Positions 33,911-42,680 of a stretch of 64,000 bases of DNA are shown one piece after another. The number at the start of each line of letters is the position of its first letter. Position 1 is the first letter of the stretch. The position numbers were made by a program, and so were the translations under genes. The notes beneath the pieces are model-generated. The model saw nothing but the letters and a program-made list of their open reading frames with translations, was not told where the DNA came from and did no database searches. Origin of the DNA: CALMBW01 sp963779645 (GTDB lineage: Bacteria; Actinomycetota; CADDZG01; WHSQ01); assembly GCA_963779645.1 (NCBI GenBank), contig CAVZYX010000005.1:1922001-1986000 (forward strand), written 5' to 3'.

Positions 33911-35911
33911 TCAGGGTGGTGGTGGCGCGAAGCCGGGGAGTCCGGGTTCTGCTTCGCCGGTGCGCTTCGCCGCTTGACGCTCAGCTTCTTCGCCCAGCGC
34001 GATGGGGGCCGCTAGGACCTCGTCGGGGATCCCGAATGCGTCCACGAGTGTTTCGGCGTGAGGACGTAGCTCGACGCACAGCGCATTCACCGCCGAGATG
34101 ATCGATTTCGCCCTCGGCCCCGACAGACGCCCGTGCTCGAAGTACCAGCCGCGTGCCTTCTCGATCGTGGACAAAGCGTAGAGGTCGCAGACCTTCTCCA
34201 ATAGAGCTTTGACGGCTGAGTCCTCGCACCGGTCGAGTGCTTCGACGAAAGACTCGAGGATCACTCGGTCTATATGAGCTTGCGAGGCCAGCAACACGTG
34301 GTCTTGGCTCTCGTTGAACACGTCGAACGGATCGCGACCGTTGTCCACACCCTTCTTGATCCGGCGTGCCACGCCCTCGAGGACATGCCGCTCGCGCCAT
34401 TCGAAGAGCTCGAGCTGATACCCACGGTCGAGAACGTCGGTGTCGGCCTCGGCCCTCGGAACCGCGTCGATCAGAGCTTGGATCAGCTGCCGTGCCCCCG
34501 CGGTGCGCTCGACGACCTTCTCGACCACGAGATCGGCGGCGAACTTGATCATCCCCAAGGTGTCGAGGCTTCCGAATTCGTCGCGGTAATCGGTCAGGAG
34601 ACCCTTGGCGACGAGCTGGAGCAGAACCGTGTTGTCCCCTTCGAACGTTGTGAAGACATCGGTGTCGGCCTTCAAAGAAGGGAGCCGGTTGATGGACAGA
34701 TAGCCGGCCCCTCCGCACGCTTCGCGACAGGTCTGGATGGAGCTCGTTGCATGCCACGTCGACGCGGTCTTGATCCCTGCGGCGAGCGATTCCAGCTTCC
34801 GCTGGTCGCGCTCGGGATAGTTCTCGGTAGTGAACGCTTCGTGCAACTGCGCGACGAGCGCCTCTTGAGCGAAATGCAGTGCGTAGGTGGTTGCGAGCGC
34901 GGGGAGAAGCCGTCGTTGGTGCTGCCGGTAGTCGAGAAGTACGACCTCTTCCTTCTTCCCCGGGGGTGAGAACTGACGTCGAGCGTTCGCGTATCGGATC
35001 GCGATCGTCATGGCGGTCTTGGATGCGCTCACGGAGGCCCCCGAGATGCTGACGCGACCTGTGACGAGCGTTCCGACCATCGTGAAGAAGCGCTTCGTCC
35101 GATCCTCGATCGGGCTGAAGTAGGTGCCATCAGCGGTCACCTGAGCGTGACGATCGAGCATCTCCTCACGCGGGATCTGTACACCGTCGAACCAGATGCG
35201 GCCGTTGTCTACGCCGTTGAGTCCGGCTTTGTGTCCGCAGTCCTCGATCGTGACACCGAGAAGAGGTTTCCCTTTGTCATCGCGGATCGGAACCATGAAG
35301 GCGTGAACCCCTCGGTCCTCGCCGCCGACGACGAGTTGAGCGAACACCACTGCCATCCGACCGTCGCGTGCAGCGTTGCCGATGTAGTCCTTGCGCGCGT
35401 CGGAATCAGGTGTGTGGATCAGGAACGAATCGGAGGACGGATCGTAGGTCGCGACGGTGCGGATCGATTGCACGTCTGAGCCGTGCCCGGTCTCGGTCAT
35501 AGCGAAGCATCCCGGGAGTTCGAGGCTTAGACATCCCGGCAGGTACTTGTCGTGGTGCCTCTCGGTACCGAGATGGAGGATGGCCCCTCCGAATAGCCCC
35601 CACTGCACACCGGTTTTGACGAGGAGAGACAGATCTCCATGCGCGAGCGTTTCGAAGCCGGTGACGAAACCACCGACGTCTCCCGAGCCTCCGTATTTCT
35701 CGGGGAAGCCCAGATGGGGGCCGGGCGTCTTCGCGAGAGCCTTCGCCTGTTCGAGGACGAGCTCACGCGCTTCCTCGGTCGGAAGGCCCACAGGCGGTTT
35801 GAAGAGCGGGTCTTGGAGCACCTTGCGGGTCTCGTTCCGGATGTCGGCCCAGCGGCCGTCGAGGAAGACCTGAAGCCGACCGGGATCGACCGAGGCGAGG
35901 GGAGCGCTCAT
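33911..35911 (-). CDS. Acyl-CoA oxidase-like flavoprotein
   Basis: 666 residues, the length of acyl-CoA oxidases rather than dehydrogenases. The N-terminal helical domain contains FPEKYGGSGDVGGF. The flavin motif is FAMTETGHGSDVQS, the middle domain has DGVQIPREEMLDRHAQV, and the characteristic CREACGGAGYLSINRLPSLKADTDVFTTFEGDN is followed by a C-terminal four-helix region. It would catalyse the first step of fatty-acid beta-oxidation, giving H2O2. No peroxisomal-type signal is relevant. A GC-rich hairpin lies 38 bp upstream of its start, isolating it from the ferritin-like gene. Confidence 0.92.
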   Translation of the reverse strand: MSAPLASVDPGRLQVFLDGRWADIRNETRKVLQDPLFKPPVGLPTEEARELVLEQAKALAKTPGPHLGFPEKYGGSGDVGGFVTGFETLAHGDLSLLVKTGVQWGLFGGAILHLGTERHHDKYLPGCLSLELPGCFAMTETGHGSDVQSIRTVATYDPSSDSFLIHTPDSDARKDYIGNAARDGRMAVVFAQLVVGGEDRGVHAFMVPIRDDKGKPLLGVTIEDCGHKAGLNGVDNGRIWFDGVQIPREEMLDRHAQVTADGTYFSPIEDRTKRFFTMVGTLVTGRVSISGASVSASKTAMTIAIRYANARRQFSPPGKKEEVVLLDYRQHQRRLLPALATTYALHFAQEALVAQLHEAFTTENYPERDQRKLESLAAGIKTASTWHATSSIQTCREACGGAGYLSINRLPSLKADTDVFTTFEGDNTVLLQLVAKGLLTDYRDEFGSLDTLGMIKFAADLVVEKVVERTAGARQLIQALIDAVPRAEADTDVLDRGYQLELFEWRERHVLEGVARRIKKGVDNGRDPFDVFNESQDHVLLASQAHIDRVILESFVEALDRCEDSAVKALLEKVCDLYALSTIEKARGWYFEHGRLSGPRAKSIISAVNALCVELRPHAETLVDAFGIPDEVLAAPIALGEEAERQAAKRTGEAEPGLPGFAPPPP

Positions 35912-35948
35912 GATCGGAGCCTAGCGAGGAAACCCCCGGGGCGCGGAA

Positions 35949-35974
35949 GGGGAGGGGCAGGATCGCCCCTCCCC
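35949..35974 (-). terminator. Hairpin between ferritin-like and acyl-CoA oxidase genes
   Basis: ggggaggggc (35949-35958) and gcccctcccc (35965-35974) form a perfect 10-bp stem with a six-base loop, 15 bp after the end of the minus-strand DUF892 gene. The following bases on that strand are TTCC, so it is only weakly T-rich. It is a likely terminator of the DUF892 transcript. Confidence 0.7.
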
Positions 35975-35988
35975 AGTGAAACCTTGGT

Positions 35989-36477
35989 TTAGCTGGTCTT
36001 TACTTCGTGGCCAAGCTTCTCGGACATCGCTTCGAGCAGCTGAGCGGTCTCTTCTTCTTCCTTCAGGTTCTGCTGCAGGAGCTCTGCGGCATCGCTTAGG
36101 CCGAGAAGGTCGGCGAGGCGGATCAGCGAACGGTACCCACATATCTCGTAGTGCTCGGTCTTCAGCGCCGCGGCAGCAGCGAAGACGTTGAGCACGTCCT
36201 CGGAGGGGTTCTCGTCCTTGATGAACTCCGAGAACTCTTGGATCAGACCGGTGATTCCTTTGCATGGTTCCCGACGAGCTGCACGGTCGATCTGACCGAA
36301 GACCTGGTCGAGGCGCTTGATGTGACCCTCGGTCTGCGAACGATGCTCGGAGAAGGAGCTCTCCAGCTCGGGGTTCGTGACCTTGCTCGCCATGCTCTCG
36401 AGAGCGTTCAAAAGCTTGTTCTCGGCGTCGTACATGTCTCGGAGTTCGTGTTCGAAGAGCTCGCGTGCTGTTTCCAC
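35989..36477 (-). CDS. Ferritin-like DUF892 (YciE-type) protein
   Basis: 162 residues from the GTG at 36477, which sits just after AAGGAGGCT; the longer frame upstream has no family similarity. It is four-helix, beginning ETARELFEHELRDMYDAENKLL, with metal-ligand-type Glu/His residues in LFEHELRDMY, FSEHRSQTEGH, LKTEHYEICGY and LKEEEETAQLLE. YciE/DUF892 proteins are ferritin-like, induced by osmotic or general stress, and probably bind a di-iron centre. The Cys in CKGI is usual for the family. It stands alone in its operon. Confidence 0.9.
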   Translation of the reverse strand: METARELFEHELRDMYDAENKLLNALESMASKVTNPELESSFSEHRSQTEGHIKRLDQVFGQIDRAARREPCKGITGLIQEFSEFIKDENPSEDVLNVFAAAAALKTEHYEICGYRSLIRLADLLGLSDAAELLQQNLKEEEETAQLLEAMSEKLGHEVKTS

Positions 36478-36541
36478 ATCAGCCTCCTTGGTGATGCCTA
36501 CATTTCGGGTGCATCTATGCCCAGGAGGTGGGAGTTCATTC

Positions 36542-37390
36542 CTACTTCTTGAAGAACATCCGATCGATAAGCCGATCGCGTGCCTTGTCCGGCATGAGGG
36601 TCTCGAGGTAGGCGCGTGCATAAGCATCCTTGCCGACGAGATAGCGAGTCTTGGGCCGCGTTGAGGTCAGAGCGTGCTCGACCTTCTTAGCAACGACATC
36701 GGGAGAGATCCCTGTCTTGGTTAGTTTCGTTGCGATCGCACGAGCTTTGTGCATCGCAGGCTCGTAGTAGGCGTGATGGTGTTGGGGGATCTTGGCGAGG
36801 TCTTCATCGAAGTTGTCGACACCCTTGTCCCAGAGGGGAGTGACGATCGTGCCGGGTTCGACGATCGAAACGTGCACGCCCGCCGGCCGCATCTCTTGCC
36901 GCAGGGAATCTGCGATCGCCTCCAGCGCGAACTTCGAAGCCGTGTATGCGCCGATGAAAGGCGCGGATGGCGTCCGGCCCCCGATCGACCCGATCAGAAC
37001 GACACGACCCTTCGCTTCACGGATCATCGGAAGGAATGCCTGGGTCACAGCCACCTGTCCGGTGACGTTGACCTCGAGCTGTTTGCGCAGGTCATCGAGG
37101 GGGATGTGCTCGATCGGCCCCTGCATGCTGATGCCTGCATTGTTCACGAGACCTTCGAGCCGGGTCCCCACCGCTTCGGTGACCTGCTTCAGCGCTGCAT
37201 CTATTGATGCCTGGTCGGCGACGTCGATCATGACCGGTGTCAGCCGGTTCGAACCTTCGGCCGCGAGCGAATCTCCATCGGCCTCTTTGCGTACGCCTGC
37301 GAAGACCTGCCACCCGGCGGTATCGAGATACAAGGCACAGGAACGGCCTATCCCCGTAGAGGCACCGGTGATCACGACTGCTCTGCTCAC
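36542..37390 (-). CDS. Short-chain dehydrogenase/reductase
   Basis: 282 residues. Cofactor motif TGASTGIGRS (residues 8-17), NNAG in LVNNAGISMQ, the catalytic Ser in LIGSIGG and YTASKFALEA with the YxxxK pair. A C-terminal extension (HALTSTRPKTRYLVGKDA) resembles the classical SDRs similar to retinol/estradiol dehydrogenases, which act on lipids. It is NAD(P)H-dependent, substrate unknown. It is divergent from the lipoprotein gene at 37422, with only 31 bp in between, so their promoters overlap coding sequence. Confidence 0.92.
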   Translation of the reverse strand: MSRAVVITGASTGIGRSCALYLDTAGWQVFAGVRKEADGDSLAAEGSNRLTPVMIDVADQASIDAALKQVTEAVGTRLEGLVNNAGISMQGPIEHIPLDDLRKQLEVNVTGQVAVTQAFLPMIREAKGRVVLIGSIGGRTPSAPFIGAYTASKFALEAIADSLRQEMRPAGVHVSIVEPGTIVTPLWDKGVDNFDEDLAKIPQHHHAYYEPAMHKARAIATKLTKTGISPDVVAKKVEHALTSTRPKTRYLVGKDAYARAYLETLMPDKARDRLIDRMFFKK

Positions 37391-37421
37391 GTACCCACCG
37401 TAGCGCGTTACCGTCTACCGG

Positions 37422-38300
37422 ATGAAGGTCCGATCCCTCGCTGCTCTTTCCGTTGTGCTCCTTATGGCGTGTAGTGCTCCAACCCCTGAGGCCGACGAAG
37501 CCGCGGGCGTGGATGGGACCTCAGAGTTGAGTTCTCCTTCGGCAGGCGAGGCGCTTGAGTCGGGGACAAAGAAGCGCCCCCAGAAGAAGACTGCCGACGA
37601 GAAGGACAACTCGAGCGACTCTGAAGGCGGGGGCTCTTCCACGTCATCCGATCAGTCGACGTCGAACAAGAAGAGCTCAAGCAGCGCGCTCGCGCTGCCG
37701 CAGGACGGTTCCTACATCTACGGTCAGAAGGGTTGGGAGGAGTTCTGCCAGACGGCGAAATGCGACCGGAGCAACCTTCCGGCCGAGCAAGAGGTCGTCG
37801 TTACTTATCTCGACCAGTCATCCTCGTCGGCAACGTTCGAGTCCGAAGCCGATGGAGGGTCGCGTAGTCAGACGATCAGGTACCACGTCACGAAAGGTCA
37901 GGTCGCGATCGAGAGACTGACTGGAAGCGTCACGTACAACGGGTTCACGATCAACCAAGAGATGGTGCCCGATCCTGCGATCGTCTCGGCGGTGTTCCCT
38001 CTCGAGGTCGGCGATTCTTGGTCGGGCTCGTGGAAAGACCAGAATGATGAGATGGATGGCTCGTACAGGTTCGAGGTCGTGGGCCGCGAGCCTGTGAGTG
38101 CGGGAGGTAAGACCTACAACGCATTCGTTCTTGACGTGGATATGACGTTCACCGGCGAGTATCAAGGTTCGAACGTCATGCGCCTCTGGGTCGACCCCAG
38201 CAAGCTGTCGATCCTCTCGACCAAAGGCGATATCGAACTCAAGTCTTCTTTCGGTACATACCGTTCGAAGTTCACGACCTATCTCTCATCAACCCCGTAA
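37422..38300 (+). CDS. Lipoprotein with Ser-rich linker, function unknown
   Basis: 292 residues. Signal peptide with lipobox LLMAC (Cys17); then ~80 residues of low-complexity Ser/Glu/Lys linker; then a compact beta-rich domain (~95-290) with two Cys (FCQTAKCDR), EEVVVTYLDQ-like strands and FPLEVGDSWSGSWKDQ. The latter resembles exported proteins that carry a G-D-x-W motif at a strand turn. Probably surface-attached. The following VCBS gene starts 31 bp downstream on the same strand. I do not recognise a named family. Confidence 0.72.
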   Translation: MKVRSLAALSVVLLMACSAPTPEADEAAGVDGTSELSSPSAGEALESGTKKRPQKKTADEKDNSSDSEGGGSSTSSDQSTSNKKSSSSALALPQDGSYIYGQKGWEEFCQTAKCDRSNLPAEQEVVVTYLDQSSSSATFESEADGGSRSQTIRYHVTKGQVAIERLTGSVTYNGFTINQEMVPDPAIVSAVFPLEVGDSWSGSWKDQNDEMDGSYRFEVVGREPVSAGGKTYNAFVLDVDMTFTGEYQGSNVMRLWVDPSKLSILSTKGDIELKSSFGTYRSKFTTYLSSTP

Positions 38301-38330
38301 CCTGTTCGCCTGCGCGACGAAAGGTGGGCG

Positions 38331-39842
38331 GTGCGGCGAGGATCTGTCCTAACTAGAACTGTCGTGCTGTCTGCCGTCCTCGTTCTGACGACGTCTTCCG
38401 TGGCCATCGCTGATTCTGAAGTGCTGCTGGTTAAGGCGACCCATCGATACGGGCTCTCCGAGAAGGTCACGGGAACGTGGGGGAGCGTCGCCGTCGACTA
38501 CAACACCGACGGTTGGCCTGACCTCTTCGTCGGAAGGCATGGTGCGCATCCGTTCTTCTACGAGAATGGGCAGGGTGTTTACGAACGGCGTCGGTACGAA
38601 CTCGACTTCCCGAAGGGCTACGACGCCGGGGACGGCGACACGTGGGTGGACCGGCACAGCTGCGCGTGGGGAGAGGCGACGGGAGGGGGACGCCTCGATC
38701 TCTATTGCGGTGTTGGGGCGAACGAAGGGACCTCGGTCGGTCCTAACCAGCTCCTTGTTTGGGATGGTGACGGCTTCAAGGATGCTGCTAAGCACCGCGG
38801 CTTGAAAGAGAAGTACGGGCGGAGTCGCACCGTTCACTGGATGGACTACGACGTCGACGGTGATCTGGATGTCTACGTGGGTAACTGGGCGAGGCCGAGC
38901 TATCCCAGCGTCATGTACCGCAACATGCGGGGAAGGTTCGAGCGCAAGACCGTCGGGGTCGAGGACCAACTGCGAACACATTCGTCTTCATGGGCCGATT
39001 GGGATTCGGATGGAGACCCCGACCTACTGGTCCTCCAGTACCTCGCGCCCGCGATCGCCTACGAGAACCAGGGCAGGCGCTTCGTGCGCGTCACGATCCC
39101 ACATGTCACCGGGGGCTCGTGGCATGGATCGGCGTGGGGTGACTTCAATGCGGACGGCCGCCCCGACCTCCACCTGATCAACGACACTCGATCGCTCATC
39201 CTCAAGAACCAGGGGGGCTCGTTCACCGTCGAAGACGACAGGTCCGCGCGCGAGGGCCGCGCTGGAGGATGGCTCGACGTCGAGAACGATGGCGATCTCG
39301 ACCTGTTCGTCGTGCAAGGTGCGCCCGGGAAGTACCCGTCGAGGGATGCGGTGAACGCCCCGGATGTGCTCCTTGTGCGAAGAGGTGGGAAGTTCGTTCA
39401 GGTGCGGCGTTCGTCGTTCCGCGGCCCCGAAAGCGGGAGCGGCGATTCGGTATCAGTATCGGATTTCGATCGTGACGGCCGCCAGGATCTGTTCGTCACC
39501 AACGGGTTCTTCGAGTACGAGCAATGGATCGGGAAGAGCTGGCTCCTCCAGAATCAGACCGATGCCGCGAACTGGGTAGGCATCCGGTTGGTCGGGAAGC
39601 GCTGGAACCCTTCTGGGGTCGGAGCGCTCCTCCGGGTCGAGACGGTCACCGATCTGTACCGGCGGAGGACCAATGACGGAGTGACCTTCAGATCCCAGAG
39701 CGAGATCGGTTACGCACACTTCGGCATCGCCGATGCCCTCGAGGCCACCGTGAAGGTCACCTGGCCACAGGGGGGCTCGGACTGTGCGGTGGCCGCGTCC
39801 GGGGTGGTGGTGGTCGTGGAGCAGGGCCAGACCCCCTGCTGA
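38331..39842 (+). CDS. Secreted VCBS/FG-GAP repeat protein with ASPIC/UnbV C-terminus
   Basis: 503 residues. A signal peptide (~1-28, ending SVAIA) is followed by repeated FG-GAP/VCBS blades with calcium-type loops: DYNTDGWPDLFVG, DYDVDGDLDVYVG, DWDSDGDPDLLVLQ, DFNADGRPDLHLI, DVENDGDLDLFVV and DFDRDGRQDLFVT. The C-terminus (~415-500) has the ASPIC/UnbV pattern (NWVGIRLVGKRWNPSGVGALLRV, HFGIADALEATVKVTWPQG). The fold is an extracellular beta-propeller like CRTAC1. The role is unknown, possibly adhesion or polysaccharide binding. The GTG start is chosen for its position before the signal peptide. Confidence 0.85.
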   Translation: MRRGSVLTRTVVLSAVLVLTTSSVAIADSEVLLVKATHRYGLSEKVTGTWGSVAVDYNTDGWPDLFVGRHGAHPFFYENGQGVYERRRYELDFPKGYDAGDGDTWVDRHSCAWGEATGGGRLDLYCGVGANEGTSVGPNQLLVWDGDGFKDAAKHRGLKEKYGRSRTVHWMDYDVDGDLDVYVGNWARPSYPSVMYRNMRGRFERKTVGVEDQLRTHSSSWADWDSDGDPDLLVLQYLAPAIAYENQGRRFVRVTIPHVTGGSWHGSAWGDFNADGRPDLHLINDTRSLILKNQGGSFTVEDDRSAREGRAGGWLDVENDGDLDLFVVQGAPGKYPSRDAVNAPDVLLVRRGGKFVQVRRSSFRGPESGSGDSVSVSDFDRDGRQDLFVTNGFFEYEQWIGKSWLLQNQTDAANWVGIRLVGKRWNPSGVGALLRVETVTDLYRRRTNDGVTFRSQSEIGYAHFGIADALEATVKVTWPQGGSDCAVAASGVVVVVEQGQTPC

Positions 39843-39919
39843 TCTAACCCCCGCCCAGGGCAGGAGCGCCGGGCCGGGGCACGAATCCTCTAGGAGTCGA
39901 TCGATTCTGGAGGAGTGGA

Positions 39920-41092
39920 GTGAGAAGGATCTTGGGAACGGCCGCGGCCCTCGCGGTGACGTGTCTGATGATGGGGATCCCCGCTGTTGCGCAGGCTCCC
40001 ACCCCTAACGGGATCGCCTCCGACAACGTCGAGCATGTTCGCCACATCCCTCTCGCCCAGAACGGCGTCGGCGGCCGCCTCATCGACGGCTACTTCTACT
40101 TGAACGACCAGAACAAAGTGATGATCTTCGACATCAGTGACCCCGAGGATCCTCAGCTAACGGGTCAAGTTCTGATGCCACAGGAGTGGCAGTTCTCACG
40201 TGAGGACATGGACGGGAACGGCAAGATCCTCGTCATGCCCAACACGGCTAGTGGCGTGAACGACGGCACCGCTCCGAACGGCAGTGCCACGAATGCCGTG
40301 TACATCATCGATGTCGAAGACAAGACCAACCCAAGGATCATCTCGAAGGTCAACGGAGTGGCGGAGCACACCTATTCATGCGTGCTCAACTGCAAGTGGG
40401 CTTACGGGTCGGAAGGCACGATCCTGGATCTACGTGACCCTGCCAATCCGGTTGAGGTCAAAGAGAGATGGGGCGATGGCCTGTTGGCGCAGAGCGGTCA
40501 CGACGTGGAAGAGGTCCGCAACGGAATCGTCATGACGGCAACGCAGCCCATGCAGCTGCTCGACGTTCGCAAGGACCCAACTCACCCGAAGCTGATCGCC
40601 ACCGCCCAGCGGAACGATGACGGCCGTTACATGCACGGCATCCGTTGGCCACGCGAGACCAAGGACGACTTCCTGATCGTGGGTAGCGAGACGACCTTTA
40701 ACGGTCGCTGCAGTGAGACGGCCGGCTCACTGATGACGTGGGACGCTCGGAATTGGAAGAAGACCAAGAGCTTCTCGATGATCGATGAGTACCGTGTCGT
40801 CAACGGCACCTACGTTGATGGCAATCCTGTTGCTCAGCGCAACTGCACGGCTCATTGGATCGAAGAGCACCCCGACTTCCACAACGGCGGGTTCGTCGCC
40901 GGAGCTTTCTACGATCACGGCACCCGCTTCTTCGAGATCACCTCGAAAGGGATGATCGAGGAGGCCGGGTTCTTCATGTCCTACGGGGGCCAGGCGAGCG
41001 CTGCCTACTGGATCACCGACGAGATCGTCTATGTCGCCGATTACAACCGCGGCTTCGACGTGCTCCGCTTCACGCCTCCTGCCAAGGGATAA
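39920..41092 (+). CDS. Secreted LVIVD-repeat beta-propeller protein (paralogue 2)
   Basis: 390 residues with a signal peptide (~1-25, ending PAVAQA). LVIVD-type repeats include KVMIFDISDPEDPQLTG, VYIIDVEDKTNPRIIS, TILDLRDPANPVEV and MQLLDVRKDPTHPKLIA. It aligns along its length with the protein at 26401, sharing SCVLNCKWAYGS versus ACVLDCKWAYGT, HPDFHNGG and TYWITDEIVY-like endings. This copy has an insertion near residue 110 (NTASGVNDGTAPNGSATN). GTG start with GGAGGAGTG upstream. It follows the VCBS gene by 77 bp, making a neighbouring pair of secreted propellers. Confidence 0.84.
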   Translation: MRRILGTAAALAVTCLMMGIPAVAQAPTPNGIASDNVEHVRHIPLAQNGVGGRLIDGYFYLNDQNKVMIFDISDPEDPQLTGQVLMPQEWQFSREDMDGNGKILVMPNTASGVNDGTAPNGSATNAVYIIDVEDKTNPRIISKVNGVAEHTYSCVLNCKWAYGSEGTILDLRDPANPVEVKERWGDGLLAQSGHDVEEVRNGIVMTATQPMQLLDVRKDPTHPKLIATAQRNDDGRYMHGIRWPRETKDDFLIVGSETTFNGRCSETAGSLMTWDARNWKKTKSFSMIDEYRVVNGTYVDGNPVAQRNCTAHWIEEHPDFHNGGFVAGAFYDHGTRFFEITSKGMIEEAGFFMSYGGQASAAYWITDEIVYVADYNRGFDVLRFTPPAKG

Positions 41093-41104
41093 GCGGAGGC
41101 CGAC

Positions 41105-42406
41105 CTAAAGGTCGGGAGCCTCTTCAAGCGCGGCCGTCGCGGCCTCCGCATGGGAGAGCGCAGCAGCGAGATCGCCCTGGGATCCTCGCAACTGACAAAC
41201 GAAGAGATGAGTACGGGCGGCTTCGATCGGTTGTCCCGCTTCGTTGTAGAGGTCGATCGCCCTCAACGCTTCTTTCTCGGCCACGACGGGGTCGTCTGTT
41301 TGACGGAGATAGCCGAGTTCCCTATGTGCCCACGCAAGCAGCCAAGCGGGTGCTTCGGGGCCCATCATCTCGATCGACTCCTTGACGTAACGAACACCAA
41401 CGTCGATTTGGCCCTCGAGCCTCTCGACCCTCCCGAGCTCCATGAGTGCGTTGGCACACTCGGTTTCGTTGCTGGTCTCCCGCATCGCAGAGACTGCGAT
41501 CTGGAGATGCTCCCTGGCGCCCGTGAGTTCGCCCCGCCGTGATTGCGCGGCCCCCCGTGCGAGGTTCACGACGCCGACCTCGGTTCGGAACTCGAGCTCT
41601 TCGAAGAGTTCCTGGGCTTTTGTTAGCGACGCGTCCGCGTCGAGGAATTGGCTCTGCTCGATCTGAGCTCTGGCTGCGTTGACATACATCGTGGCGAGCG
41701 CTTCGGGATTGTTCACGCGTGGTGCCAACTTGAGACACTCCTGGGCCGCCTCATCCGCTTTCCAGTGAGCCCCTGCCGAGTGATAGCAGAGGATGAGGGG
41801 GGAGAGAACCTTCACGACCGAATCCGGCGACGCCATCTGTAGACGGCGAAGCTCCTCGATGTAGGCCTCGCCCACGTAGATGGCGTGATGAACGTCCCCG
41901 AGGCCAAGCAAGGAGCGCACTTTGCCTGCGGTCGCGTAAGAACGCGCCGTAGCGGCTTCCTCAATAAGGATCTTGGCCGCCTCCTCATAGCGCTTGATCG
42001 CCAGCTCGAAATGGCTACCCCGTTCCTCCAGTAGGCCGCGGAATTCGAGACTGCGTGCTAGGACACGGATGAGGAGGAAGGTCTTCGCTTGCGCAGCAAC
42101 TGCTTGTATCGATCGGCGGGCTTGATCTAACTCACCGTTTGAGATTCCTTGCCGTGCCAGCTCTAGTTGGAGCCGCAGTCGAGCGTTGAGCCCGGGGGGC
42201 CGCCCGGTGACTAGCTGCTCGATATCTACCCCGAGCTTGTCTGCGAAATGTCGAAGGGCTTGTTCGGAGGGCTGGCGTCTACCTGCTTCGATCGTGCTGA
42301 TATGGGCGTGCGTGTAATAGGGGCTGGCCAGTTCTTTCTGCGTCAGGCGCTTTTCGAGACGCAGCTTCTTGAGGCGCCTCCCGAATTCGATACTCGTGGA
42401 ACTCAT
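41105..42406 (-). CDS. XRE-family regulator with TPR domain (RRNPP-like)
   Basis: 433 residues. An N-terminal helix-turn-helix (residues ~8-62, RRLKKLRLEKRLTQKELASPYYTHAHISTIEAGRR) precedes about nine tetratricopeptide-like helical pairs (~75-433), for example ALATMYVNAARAQIEQSQFLDADASL and ECANALMELGRVERLEGQ. An XRE-HTH followed by a long TPR array is the layout of peptide-pheromone receptors (Rgg, PlcR, PrgX, AimR). It is divergent from a 29-residue exported peptide gene. A perfect palindrome 8 bp before its start is a likely binding site. Streptomyces also has XRE-TPR regulators with unknown ligands, so the ligand assignment is inference. Confidence 0.85.
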   Translation of the reverse strand: MSSTSIEFGRRLKKLRLEKRLTQKELASPYYTHAHISTIEAGRRQPSEQALRHFADKLGVDIEQLVTGRPPGLNARLRLQLELARQGISNGELDQARRSIQAVAAQAKTFLLIRVLARSLEFRGLLEERGSHFELAIKRYEEAAKILIEEAATARSYATAGKVRSLLGLGDVHHAIYVGEAYIEELRRLQMASPDSVVKVLSPLILCYHSAGAHWKADEAAQECLKLAPRVNNPEALATMYVNAARAQIEQSQFLDADASLTKAQELFEELEFRTEVGVVNLARGAAQSRRGELTGAREHLQIAVSAMRETSNETECANALMELGRVERLEGQIDVGVRYVKESIEMMGPEAPAWLLAWAHRELGYLRQTDDPVVAEKEALRAIDLYNEAGQPIEAARTHLFVCQLRGSQGDLAAALSHAEAATAALEEAPDL

Positions 42407-42413
42407 CCAGACA

Positions 42414-42432
42414 CTGTAACCAATAGTTACAG
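42414..42432. promoter_or_regulatory. Perfect palindrome, candidate operator of the XRE-TPR regulator
   Basis: ctgtaac-caata-gttacag: two perfect 7-bp arms around a five-base spacer, 8 bp upstream of the regulator ATG in the divergent intergenic region. A related half-site, gatgtaact, occurs near 42503. The position suggests autoregulation and possible control of the peptide operon. Confidence 0.6.
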
Positions 42433-42583
42433 AGCTTGCCTAGGGCCCAGGGTTCTTCAAGCACCGTAAGCCACGGGGTTAGGGCGACACGGCGGAGTCG
42501 TGATGTAACTCTGGAGATAGCTCTGGCGAAGACTGCTCGCTACGCTCGATTCCAGTTCTGTCTTGTGAGAAGGAGCGTCCCAC

Positions 42584-42673
42584 ATGAAAAGGATCCTAGG
42601 ACTGGTATTCACGTTTGCCGTGGGGATGGCGATCTGGGTCGCAGGAGCGGCTCCCTGGCCGCACTGTTGCTAG
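42584..42673 (+). CDS. 29-residue exported peptide, candidate signalling peptide
   Basis: A short gene too small for usual ORF cut-offs. It has a strong ribosome binding site (AGAAGGAG, eight bases before the ATG), a Lys-Arg start (MKR), one hydrophobic stretch (residues 4-22) and the end GAAPWPHCC with two terminal cysteines. A signal-peptidase-like A-x-A site (AGAA) would release a 6-8 residue peptide such as PWPHCC. The stop is followed after seven bases by the DUF5317 gene. Divergence from an RRNPP-like regulator and the size fit a pheromone precursor. Without homologues this remains a prediction; it could also be a leader peptide. Confidence 0.6.
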   Translation: MKRILGLVFTFAVGMAIWVAGAAPWPHCC

Positions 42674-42680
42674 GTGACGG

